Source: JBBQXY01 sp051004815
GTDB lineage: Bacteria; Chloroflexota; Ktedonobacteria; Ktedonobacterales; Ktedonobacteraceae
Length of the DNA stretch: 27,771 nt
Reading direction: 5' to 3'
NCBI GenBank assembly: GCA_051004815.1
Contig: JBPCJY010000064.1
Span: 1-27,771, forward strand
The notes under the pieces were generated by a model. It worked only from the letters and a program-made list of their open reading frames with translations. It had not been told where the DNA came from and did no database searches. Positions within the stretch are counted from its first letter, which is position 1. Every line of letters begins with the position of its first letter. The position numbers and the translations under genes are program-made. Shown one piece after another: positions 15,097 to 20,642 of the stretch.

Positions 15097-15903
15097 ATGC
15101 ATAGTACGCACAGTACGTTATCATCTTTAGTTGATCGAGCGTTATTGGGCAACCAACGCCCCTTAGAGTTTTATTTACGTGAGCAAAGCCGCTTGCCAGG
15201 TCCCCGCGCGAACCTGGAGCTCGTCAATGAAATGAGCTATTTATTGGCCGCACTGAGTTCCGAACAACCGGAGAAAGTGCAAACATTGCTGAATTACCTC
15301 ATTAGCGATGATCGTAAGAAGATTGTGAGCAATACTCCCGCCGAATTTGTGGTTCTGTGCGGTATCGTCGCCTATGGAGCGTGTGCAGCCGTGCATTCTA
15401 TTTGGCGTAGCGAGGTGTTTGAATTGCTCGATCAGTTCGCTTGCAGTACTTGCTGGCGCGTACGTCAGGGTGTAGAAATCGCCTTTCAGCGTTTGTTGGT
15501 TGCCACACCACAAGATACTATCAGCTACTTGACCATTCTGGCAACACAAGGAAATTATTTGCAGCAGCGTGCCGCTGTTGCCGCCATTGCTGAGCCAGCC
15601 TTGCTCTTTTCATCGGAAATGGTTCACGCGGCGTTATCCTTACAATTCGTCGTGCTGGAACGGGTTCATGCATCCTCCGCACTGGACCGGAAACGCGATG
15701 ACTTTCGTGTCTTACGCCAAACATTGGGCTATGCCATCAGTGTTGTCGCGGCAGTTACTCCAGAGAAAGGGTTTGCGCTGATGCGCACCTGTGCTTCCTG
15801 GGGCGATACAGATATCACCTGGATATTGCGCGAGAACTTGAAAAAGAAACGCCTCGCCCGGTTTGTCGATTACACGGAAGACTTAGCGAAACTCCTCGCT
15901 TGA
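15097..15903 (+). CDS. alpha-helical (HEAT-like) protein of unknown function
   Basis: The 268-aa product appears all-helical, with repeated amphipathic segments such as ELVNEMSYLLAALSSEQPEK, ALLFSSEMVHAALSLQFV and VLRQTLGYAISVVAAVTPEK, and ends LKKKRLARFVDYTEDLAKLLA. Pairs of helices with Ala/Leu faces, and WRVRQGVEIAFQRLL, recall HEAT or DNA-alkylation-repair-type solenoids, but no catalytic motif is visible. ATG at 15097 is preferred because AAGGA lies about 10 bases upstream; the open frame extends to 14938 but crosses the candidate promoter. There is no signal peptide or membrane helix. It stands alone between the low-complexity gene and truncated efp1. I do not recognise a named family. 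Confidence 0.7.
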   Translation: MHSTHSTLSSLVDRALLGNQRPLEFYLREQSRLPGPRANLELVNEMSYLLAALSSEQPEKVQTLLNYLISDDRKKIVSNTPAEFVVLCGIVAYGACAAVHSIWRSEVFELLDQFACSTCWRVRQGVEIAFQRLLVATPQDTISYLTILATQGNYLQQRAAVAAIAEPALLFSSEMVHAALSLQFVVLERVHASSALDRKRDDFRVLRQTLGYAISVVAAVTPEKGFALMRTCASWGDTDITWILRENLKKKRLARFVDYTEDLAKLLA

Positions 15904-16030
15904 GGAGTCATAGCCTCTCGCAACATTCATGAGAACGTGATAAACTATGTGCTGAACACACCATAACTTACTATTCAAGCACAAAGCATGTCTGTTAAAG
16001 CATGCCTATATTATTGAGGAGAACAAACCC

Positions 16031-16282
16031 TTGGGTGCAACAACAACAGCCGATTTTCGCAATGGAATGGTTATTCGCTATAACGGCGAATTGTATACGG
16101 TAGTCGAATTCCACCATGTCAGCCCTGGAAACTGGCGTGCCTTTGTCCGTGTCCGTTTGAAAAATGTGAAGAATGGACGCGTCATGGAGCAACGGTTTCG
16201 TGCGGGCGAAGACATTGAAGACGTGCGCGTCGAGCATCAGAACTGGCAGTTCTTGTATGTCGATGGCGATGACTATATCTTT
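16031..16282 (+). pseudogene. efp: elongation factor P paralogue truncated by a TnpB element (efp1)
   Basis: TTG at 16031, preceded by AGGAG at 10 bases, opens about 84 codons of EF-P domain I and the beginning of domain II (GATTTADFRNGMVIRYNGELYTVVEFHHV and on to YIF). Homology stops at about 16282-16288, where the right end of a TnpB element begins; the frame then runs 37-39 codons into element sequence and stops at 16399. Compared with the intact copy at 19575 the DNA is about 79% identical by hand count (53 differences over 85 codons), with most changes silent, while the proteins are about 84% identical. So it was a working, diverged paralogue before it was cut. The C-terminal half is not found anywhere in the window. 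Confidence 0.9.
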
Positions 16283-16420
16283 GTCAACTACCTCCGGTCT
16301 CTGACCGGAGGCTTGTGTTTACATCTGGACTCCACCGCAACTCGGCATATCTTTGCAGACGTGCCGCTTTGGCTTCTTTGTCCGATGCATCAGGGATGAG
16401 TGACAAACATCCCGTCCTGA
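16283..16420 (-). ncRNA. predicted omega RNA of the TnpB element
   Basis: In TnpB systems the guide RNA is derived from the 3' end of the tnpB transcript and the element right end, and its guide is the flanking DNA. By that rule the scaffold would end at about 16283 after the 9-bp hairpin at 16291-16311, and the guide would read AAAGATATAGTCATCGCC from 16282 downwards, that is, antisense to efp1. The 5' limit of the scaffold is a guess; no RNA fold was computed. Confidence 0.45.
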
Positions 16421-17645
16421 TCCAGTCGTGCCGGACCAGGAGCGTTCTCATGGTGACATTGCGAGCGCCAATGAGATCAGCATGGAGGGTATAGCCGCAT
16501 GTGGGGTTCTGGCACACAAAGCGTAACCCTTTGCGGGGGCGGTTCGCATCCTCGGTGTGCCCACACATCGGGCACGCCTTTGAGGTGTAATCCGCATCTA
16601 CCTTGATAACCAGGGAACCCGCAAGCGTGGCTTTGTAGCTGATGAGTGCCTGAAGCTCGGCGAAGGACCATTGCGAGTACACACGGTTGGCTTTGCGCGC
16701 CTTTGGGGAAACTGGCTCGGTGCCCTTGCCGTTTTTCTTGTGCTTGCGTTTCTTGCGCTTTGTACGTTCCCTGATATCAGTGAGGTTCTCTAGCCCGATA
16801 AGTGCGTGTGGGTGCTGCGTGATGATCTGTTTGGCGATGCAATGGTTTGCCTGAGCTTTCAACCGTCTCTCTCGTTGCTCGATGCGTCTCAAGCGACGTT
16901 TCGCGCCACGAGTGCCTTTTTGCTGCAAGCGTTTGCGTAATCGTGCGTAATGATTGGCTGTATGTCGTGTTCGTTTCCTTGGATGAAAGCTGGCTTTGCC
17001 GGTCTCGGTAGAAGTGACCGCCAGATACCGAATACCGACATCCACGCCAACGACTTCCTTGAATTGCTCGTATGTTGGCTCAGATACGTCAATGGAGAGG
17101 GAAACGAGGAAATAGAACGTCTTCTTTTGCTGGTCATACCAGAGTTTCGCGTCACCTATGGTGGCTCCGGCTCGGATGAGGGCGATATGCTTGTCATAGC
17201 CCTGGTAGGGGATACTCGTCCGCCCGTTGAGCGTTCCGACACTCACCCGGCTGTCACACTGAAAGGTGTAATCCCGCTCATAGGTGTACTGTACCGTTGG
17301 AGAACTGTACCTGGGAGGCTTGTCCAAACCCTTAAAGCGTTTCTTGGTGATCTTGGCCCGGCGATGCTCCACATTCTTCTTGAGTTTGGTCCATAACCCC
17401 TTGTACGTTGCTGCAATCTGCCGTTCCACACTACAGGCCAGTTGGGAAGGAAGGCCATACCGAGCGCGCAGTTCTACATACATGCCTTTGTGCAGTCGGG
17501 TCACATTGCTGGTTTTGCCCTGAGAGAAAGCATAACGACTCACCGAGTTGAGCGCGTCACGATAGGCCAGTTGCGTTTGACGTAAAGCGGCAAACTGCTC
17601 TGGCGTGGTCACAAGCTTGAGTTTGGCGGTGATGATCTGCTGCAT
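16284..17645 (-). CDS. tnpB: TnpB RNA-guided nuclease, RuvC residues intact
   Basis: The 453-aa product has an N-terminal OrfB helix-turn-helix region (TAKLKLVTTPEQFAALRQTQ), a wedge/beta-barrel region, and a split RuvC domain whose catalytic residues are all present: Asp202 in VVGVDVGIRYLAV, Glu286 in LIGLENL, Asp390 in LHADLIGARNV. A zinc ribbon has Cys358, Cys361, Cys378 and Cys383. The Lys/Arg-rich segment 291-320 probably contacts RNA. The length is at the long end for TnpB (about 370-450). The last codons run through the right-end hairpin, and the TGA lies in the terminal TTGAC. ATG at 17645 has only a weak AGGCAAG site, so translation may depend on upstream genes. It appears nuclease-competent rather than a dead, repurposed form. 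Confidence 0.92.
   Translation of the reverse strand: MQQIITAKLKLVTTPEQFAALRQTQLAYRDALNSVSRYAFSQGKTSNVTRLHKGMYVELRARYGLPSQLACSVERQIAATYKGLWTKLKKNVEHRRAKITKKRFKGLDKPPRYSSPTVQYTYERDYTFQCDSRVSVGTLNGRTSIPYQGYDKHIALIRAGATIGDAKLWYDQQKKTFYFLVSLSIDVSEPTYEQFKEVVGVDVGIRYLAVTSTETGKASFHPRKRTRHTANHYARLRKRLQQKGTRGAKRRLRRIEQRERRLKAQANHCIAKQIITQHPHALIGLENLTDIRERTKRKKRKHKKNGKGTEPVSPKARKANRVYSQWSFAELQALISYKATLAGSLVIKVDADYTSKACPMCGHTEDANRPRKGLRFVCQNPTCGYTLHADLIGARNVTMRTLLVRHDWIRTGCLSLIPDASDKEAKAARLQRYAELRWSPDVNTSLRSETGGS
16291..16311. repeat. right-end hairpin of the TnpB element
   Basis: CCTCCGGTC (16291-16299) and GACCGGAGG (16303-16311) form a perfect 9-bp stem with a 3-base loop. It lies inside the last codons of tnpB and would be the terminal stem of the omega RNA. 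IS200/IS605 transposases recognise such end hairpins. Confidence 0.8.
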
Positions 17646-17662
17646 GTTCTTGCCTGGCGAGA

Positions 17663-17685
17663 GGGATGGGAGGACTTCCCATCCC
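17663..17685. repeat. left-end hairpin of the TnpB element
   Basis: GGGATGGGA (17663-17671) pairs perfectly with TCCCATCCC (17677-17685) around a 5-base loop. It lies between the tnpB start and the stop of the 119-codon gene, where a left end is expected. It could also act as a transcriptional pause site before tnpB. Confidence 0.75.
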
Positions 17686-17693
17686 TGGTTATC

Positions 17694-18053
17694 CTACGCT
17701 GGTACACTCCTACGAAGATATTCTTGTTGGGCTTGCTCTTTGCGGTAACGCTCTGCTTCATCGGGGGCAAGTGGGTCACCCAGGTAGCCGACGAGATAGC
17801 CCAGGTATTCGGGTAGGTTCTCGTCACCCATCTCGTCAAAGTGACAGCGTCCCTGGTCATCGGGCATGACGACAAGACGAAGCACTTCTTCACCGGTCAG
17901 AGTAGTAGCATGGTGTGGTTCCTGAGGCACGCGTCCATCCTCCCCATAGATATCAGCGAAATACCAGCGACGTGCCTCCAAGAACCCTTTCCGAAAGGCT
18001 TCATTGTCGAGGATGAGGGTAATCGTTCCCCATTGGACTTGTTGAAGTGCCAT
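17694..18053 (-). CDS. 119-aa acidic protein of unknown function, downstream of sigma-like gene
   Basis: The product is small and acidic, begins MALQQVQWGTITLILDNEAF, and has a central hydrophobic stretch (GEEVLRLVVMP) and a charged C-terminal helix (DEAERYRKEQAQQEYLRRS). I do not recognise a family. AAAGGAG lies about 10 bases before the ATG and overlaps the end of the 33-codon frame, so the two are probably coupled. Its leader is a near-copy of that before the sigma-like gene. The C-terminus ends just before the left-end hairpin of the TnpB element; the tail could be native or trimmed by that insertion. A role in regulating the sigma-like protein is conceivable from position only. Confidence 0.65.
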   Translation of the reverse strand: MALQQVQWGTITLILDNEAFRKGFLEARRWYFADIYGEDGRVPQEPHHATTLTGEEVLRLVVMPDDQGRCHFDEMGDENLPEYLGYLVGYLGDPLAPDEAERYRKEQAQQEYLRRSVPA

Positions 18054-18058
18054 GTGTC

Positions 18059-18085
18059 AGCTACTCCTTTCGCTTGACTTCTGGC
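18059..18085 (-). repeat. repeated leader, copy A (before the 119-aa gene)
   Basis: On the minus strand this reads GCCAGAAGTCAAGCGAAAGG followed by AGTAGCT and contains the ribosome-binding site. Copy B at 18945-18977 matches it with a few single-base gaps. Both sit directly before a start codon. Confidence 0.75.
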
Positions 18086-18162
18086 TTTCCTTTGGTTTCA
18101 AAGTCCCTGGTAAACGCGTGCAAGGGTGTTTGCTTCTGAGTCCAGACTGGTTGACTGTTCAT
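18061..18162 (-). CDS. 33-aa small protein between sigma-like gene and 119-aa gene
   Basis: ATG at 18162 with GAGAGG about 8 bases upstream opens 33 codons beginning MNSQPVWTQKQTPLHAF and ending in a basic KGKPEVKRKE. The stop TAG immediately follows the Shine-Dalgarno of the next gene, 7 bases before its ATG, a tight arrangement that suggests translational coupling. It has no membrane segment. I do not recognise it. Its 3' end coincides with a repeated leader sequence, so part of the frame may be a by-product of that repeat. Proof of translation is absent. Confidence 0.5.
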   Translation of the reverse strand: MNSQPVWTQKQTPLHAFTRDFETKGKPEVKRKE

Positions 18163-18203
18163 TGTGATATCCTCTCGATCTTTTCGGCTTTCTGGCAAAC
18201 GGT

Positions 18204-18938
18204 CTAGAACTGGGGATAGGCGTCAGCGAGCAGAGCCCGAAGGTTCTTCAATGCCGTGATTCGAATCCAACTCACGGTCGAGTTTTTCTTCCTCCCGTAC
18301 CAGGCCATAGAAATTTGAGTGAGGCTTTGTGGCTCATAGTCGCGCAAGTCAAAGGAACGTAAAACGACATCCCGTTGCCGCTCTGGGAGGGCATCAATAG
18401 CGGCATACAAGGCCGTGTAGTCTTTGGCAGGTTGGGACAGGGCAGAAGAGCGAGGATCTTCGATTGTATCTAAAAGCAGGATCGTTTCATCATCAGTGAT
18501 GGGGCTGTCCAGACTGGCAACGCTAAGCGGTTTGAGCTTTTTGCCATGCCCGGTATCTTTAGGGGTGGTAATCAGTGTTTGGGTAGCTGTACAGTATGCG
18601 ATGAGACCATATTTGGCTTTTGTACGGAGATAGGCCAGGAGACAGTCTGAGGCTAACGCATGGTCAAGATGTTCCACCAGGAGAAGATTCCCCTGTGCAA
18701 CGATATCTATGTAATCACGCTCGTAAACCTGGGCAAATTTCCAGGCTAACGCCGATACATAGTGCATGGCATCCTCTACAAGACGAAAACGCGCTTCCTG
18801 GTTTCCGGCACGGGCTTGCGCGATAATCGCCTGCTCCTCTTCACCTGTCGCACGGGGAGATAAGGAATAAAACTCCCGACGGTACAACTGTTTGCTGTTC
18901 AGTTCTGGCGCATCGAGCGCCGTTTGCATAACTGCCAT
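18204..18938 (-). CDS. sigma-70-family-like protein (regions 2 and 4)
   Basis: This 244-aa protein has the layout of a short sigma factor. Residues 27-57 (LSPRATGEEEQAIIAQARAGNQEARFRLV) match the conserved helix that leads into region 2, and residues 58-98 (YVSALAWKFAQVYERDYIDIVAQGNLLLVEHLDHAL) match region 2 core with the D-I-V-A-Q-G-N-L-x-L pattern. Residues 174-236 (YAAIDALPERQRDVVLRSFDLRD, then TVSWIRITALKNLRALL) match a region 4 helix-turn-helix. Region 2.3-2.4, which melts and reads -10 DNA, is divergent, so it may bind polymerase or DNA with altered specificity or act as an anti-activator. AAAAGGAG precedes ATG 18938. It heads the set 33-aa, 119-aa, tnpB on the same strand with gaps of 41, 7 and 48 bases. 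Confidence 0.75.
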   Translation of the reverse strand: MAVMQTALDAPELNSKQLYRREFYSLSPRATGEEEQAIIAQARAGNQEARFRLVEDAMHYVSALAWKFAQVYERDYIDIVAQGNLLLVEHLDHALASDCLLAYLRTKAKYGLIAYCTATQTLITTPKDTGHGKKLKPLSVASLDSPITDDETILLLDTIEDPRSSALSQPAKDYTALYAAIDALPERQRDVVLRSFDLRDYEPQSLTQISMAWYGRKKNSTVSWIRITALKNLRALLADAYPQF

Positions 18939-18944
18939 TGTTCA

Positions 18945-18977
18945 AGCTCTCCTTTTCGCTTGACTCTGGCTCACCTT
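18945..18977 (-). repeat. repeated leader, copy B (before the sigma-like gene)
   Basis: On the minus strand this contains GCCAGAGTCAAGCGAAAAGG followed by AGAGCT, aligned to copy A apart from single-base gaps. A third, shorter relative (CCAGAAGTCA) lies at 19028-19019, and a looser one (GCCAGAAAGC) precedes the 33-codon frame near 18196. Confidence 0.7.
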
Positions 18978-19035
18978 GCATTTATCATGCTATGCGGAAA
19001 GCCAGAATGCGGGTTTACTGACTTCTGGTTTTTCT

Positions 19036-19062
19036 GCCTAGCGTTGGCTCGCTAGGCTTTTT
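19036..19062 (+). terminator. Rho-independent terminator, plus strand
   Basis: GCCTAGCG (19036-19043) and CGCTAGGC (19050-19057) form a perfect 8-bp stem with a 6-base loop, directly followed by TTTTT. It would stop plus-strand transcription, although no plus-strand gene lies between truncated efp1 and this point. Confidence 0.8.
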
Positions 19063-19200
19063 CTTGAACGCACTCCATTGTACCTCAAAATACTCATACA
19101 TCCCTATTAGGTAGTTTAAATGAAAGAATACCATTTTGTCAACCCTATTCATGAAAGAACGCCTTACATTGAGCCTATAGATACCTCTAGAGGATGATTG

Positions 19201-19229
19201 TTGACTGAAAGGCACAGACCTACTATAAT
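19201..19229 (+). promoter_or_regulatory. consensus sigma-70 promoter of the HTH gene
   Basis: TTGACT (19201-19206), a 17-base spacer and a perfect TATAAT (19224-19229) lie 27 bases before the start codon. The palindrome CCTCTAGAGG at 19184-19193 sits immediately upstream of the -35 box and could be a regulator site. Confidence 0.87.
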
Positions 19230-19256
19230 TGACCAATAACCGTTAAGGAGAGTGCT

Positions 19257-19460
19257 ATGGCTCAATTACCGGACGGGGGAGAAAAAATGCTCACTGTCGA
19301 ACAGATTGCAGAGGAAATGAATGTTGACAAGAAAACTGTCAGAAAATGGATTAACCAGGGTGAATTAAAAGCTATTAACATAGGCCGATTGCGGCCTGAG
19401 TACCGAATTAGTCGAAGAAACCTTGACCTTTTCAAGCAGGAAAGAGAAACAGGACGTTAA
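19257..19460 (+). CDS. excisionase/MerR-like helix-turn-helix DNA-binding protein
   Basis: This 67-aa protein is essentially one winged helix-turn-helix of the excisionase/HTH_17 type: MLTVEQIAEEMNVDKKTVRKWINQGELKAINIG, then a YRISRRNLDLFKQE wing and end helix. Such proteins are recombination directionality factors in mobile elements or small transcription regulators. AAGGAG is placed ideally before ATG 19257, and a consensus promoter precedes it. It ends 115 bases before efp2, whose own promoter lies in between. No integrase is present nearby, so it may be a remnant of an element or a stand-alone regulator of the adjacent gene. Confidence 0.85.
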   Translation: MAQLPDGGEKMLTVEQIAEEMNVDKKTVRKWINQGELKAINIGRLRPEYRISRRNLDLFKQERETGR

Positions 19461-19475
19461 GCATTTACTTTGGAT

Positions 19476-19504
19476 TTGCCCTCTAACTCCAAAGTCGCTA
19501 TAAT
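19476..19504 (+). promoter_or_regulatory. candidate promoter of intact efp2
   Basis: TTGCCC (19476-19481), 17 bases, and a perfect TATAAT (19499-19504). Transcription would begin near 19511, which rules out the upstream TTG and ATG codons and supports the TTG start at 19575. Confidence 0.7.
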
Positions 19505-19574
19505 GGGGAGTCGAAAAGACTTTTCCTGGCCAGACAATCGACAGATGAGAGTAAGAGAAAGGTGGAATACTCCA

Positions 19575-20144
19575 TTGGGTGCAACAACAACCGCAGATTT
19601 CTATAACGGCATGGTAATCCGTTATAATAACGAATTGTATAGTGTGACTGAATTTCATCATGTCAGTCCGGGGAACTGGCGTGCGTTTGTGCGTGTGCGT
19701 ATGAAAAGCCTGAAGAATGGGCGTATCCTGGAGCAACGTTTCCGAGCTGGTGAAGAGATTGATGCTGTGCGTGTCGAACATCAGAACTGGCAGTTCTTAT
19801 ACGTCGATGGCGACAACAGTTATATCTTTATGAATACCGAGACATTTGATCAGCAGCCCGTGCCAAAAGAAATGCTGGGCGATGCGATCCAATTTTTGAA
19901 AGAGCAGGATGTCGTAGAACTCCTGGTGGACGGCGAGACGATTATCGCCGTAGATTTACCCAACTTCCTGGAGTTGCGAGTTGAAAGCGCGGAACCCGGC
20001 GTGCGCGGCGATACCGCCAATAACGTCACCAAGCCTGCTACATTAGAGACTGGCGCAGTGATCAACGTCCCCCTATTCGTCAACCCCGGCGACCGCATTC
20101 GTGTCGATACCCGCACCAGCCAATACGTCGAGCGCGTCAAGTAA
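19575..20144 (+). CDS. efp: elongation factor P, intact copy (efp2)
   Basis: This 189-aa protein is full length for EF-P, which enters the ribosomal E site and relieves stalling at proline runs. Domain I is residues 1-65, domain II ends near 130 and domain III ends RIRVDTRTSQYVERVK, with the family signature DLPNFLELRVESAEPGVRGDTANNVTKPATLETGA. The loop tip that is normally modified reads P32-G33-N34-W35-R36, so Asn occupies the site of E. coli Lys34. TTG at 19575 is preceded by AGGTGG at 9 bases and aligns with the TTG of efp1; a longer frame to 19470 crosses the promoter. It is now the only complete efp in the window. Confidence 0.93.
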   Translation: MGATTTADFYNGMVIRYNNELYSVTEFHHVSPGNWRAFVRVRMKSLKNGRILEQRFRAGEEIDAVRVEHQNWQFLYVDGDNSYIFMNTETFDQQPVPKEMLGDAIQFLKEQDVVELLVDGETIIAVDLPNFLELRVESAEPGVRGDTANNVTKPATLETGAVINVPLFVNPGDRIRVDTRTSQYVERVK

Positions 20145-20165
20145 AGACGCAATTCTACTCACCGC

Positions 20166-20209
20166 TGAGTTGCAAGCTCTGAAGCCGCGGCTTCAGAGCT
20201 TGCAACTCA
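20166..20209. terminator. 44-base perfect palindrome between convergent genes
   Basis: The two 22-base halves meet without a loop at the central CCGCGG and are exact reverse complements. The palindrome lies 21 bases after the efp2 stop and 13 bases before the end of the dgkA-like gene, as expected for a bidirectional terminator, although no clear T-run follows. It could be a member of a dispersed palindromic repeat family. Confidence 0.65.
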
Positions 20210-20222
20210 TCACCCTTCCCTT

Positions 20223-20627
20223 TCATCGAAAAATCAGAACCCATAAATGCGGCACAAAAACAAATAAGCCAATAACAATAGAGAGCATCGCACTCAGCAG
20301 GACGGCACCTGCCGCCACATCCTTAGCAATCTTCGCCAGGGGATGATAGGCTGGTGAAGCCAGATCAACACACAGCTCAAAGACCGTGTTAAACATCTCC
20401 GCGATAAAAACCCCGGTAATGGCTACAAAAATCATGGCGAACTCAATGGCCGAAATACGCAGAAATATGCCCATTAGAATAGCCAGTGTGGCAATAATGG
20501 CGTGTACTCGTGCGTTGCGTTGCGTACGCAGCGCATACCATAGACCAGAAAAAGCAAAGCCAAAGCCAGCAATAAAATGTGCTAATGAGTTTTTCTGTGG
20601 TTCTGGCGGTAGCGTTGGCTGGCTCAT
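20223..20627 (-). CDS. dgkA: diacylglycerol/undecaprenol kinase family membrane protein
   Basis: The 134-aa protein has three or four membrane helices and the DgkA hallmarks: RNARVHAIIATLAILMGI near residues 37-54, the active-site motif EMFNTVFELCVDLASPAYHPLAKIAKDVAAGAVLL (Glu, Asn and Glu of E-x-x-N-T-x-x-E conserved), then a last helix. In Gram-positive-type bacteria such proteins mostly phosphorylate undecaprenol in the membrane, feeding the carrier lipid for wall and glycan synthesis. The start at 20627 lacks a clear ribosome-binding site and lies 15 bases after ybeY, as in many genomes, where ybeY, dgkA and era are neighbours. It is the last gene of the run. Confidence 0.9.
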   Translation of the reverse strand: MSQPTLPPEPQKNSLAHFIAGFGFAFSGLWYALRTQRNARVHAIIATLAILMGIFLRISAIEFAMIFVAITGVFIAEMFNTVFELCVDLASPAYHPLAKIAKDVAAGAVLLSAMLSIVIGLFVFVPHLWVLIFR

Positions 20628-20642
20628 ACTGGCACTACGCTT

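Larger units (their letters stand above)
16283..17693 (-). mobile_element. IS200/IS605-superfamily element with tnpB only (IS1341 type)
   Basis: The unit consists of tnpB on the minus strand with a short perfect hairpin at each end: 17663-17685 at the left end and 16291-16311 at the right end. There is no TnpA (Y1) gene, so movement would need a transposase supplied in trans. On the minus strand the right end closes with TTGAC, the same type of right-end pentamer as in ISDra2, at 16287-16283. Exact ends are uncertain; the left boundary is set at the stop of the neighbouring gene. Its flanks differ in origin (efp1 on one side, the 119-codon gene on the other), so the insertion was accompanied or preceded by rearrangement. 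Confidence 0.75.
18939..19256. other. 318-base gap between sigma-like gene and HTH gene
   Basis: The gap contains leader copy B, a third partial leader copy with an inverted repeat CCAGAA/TTCTGG (19002-19007 and 19023-19028), a plus-strand terminator (19036-19062), a 10-base palindrome CCTCTAGAGG (19184-19193) and the HTH gene promoter. The stretch 19063-19180 holds nothing I can identify; no trace of the missing 3' half of efp1 is present. A short minus-strand frame in 19015-19130 has no convincing support. Confidence 0.6.

Noticed and set aside
16283..16400. CRISPR-like or array structure near the TnpB right end
   Set aside because: Only one hairpin is present; no spaced direct repeats occur here or elsewhere in the window.
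16284..17645. Nuclease-dead, repurposed TnpB
   Set aside because: All three RuvC acidic residues and the four zinc cysteines are present, so an inactive form is not supported by sequence.
19131..19145. TTTGTCAAC near 19136 resembles the efp1 junction (TTTGTCAAC at 16280-16288) and could mark the far end of one large element
   Set aside because: Nine bases can match by chance and the sequence that follows does not resemble the 3' half of efp. Not enough to define an element end.
19015..19236. 73-codon minus-strand frame upstream of the sigma-like gene
   Set aside because: It crosses the terminator and the HTH promoter region, has a TTG start without a convincing ribosome-binding site, and has no recognisable domain.
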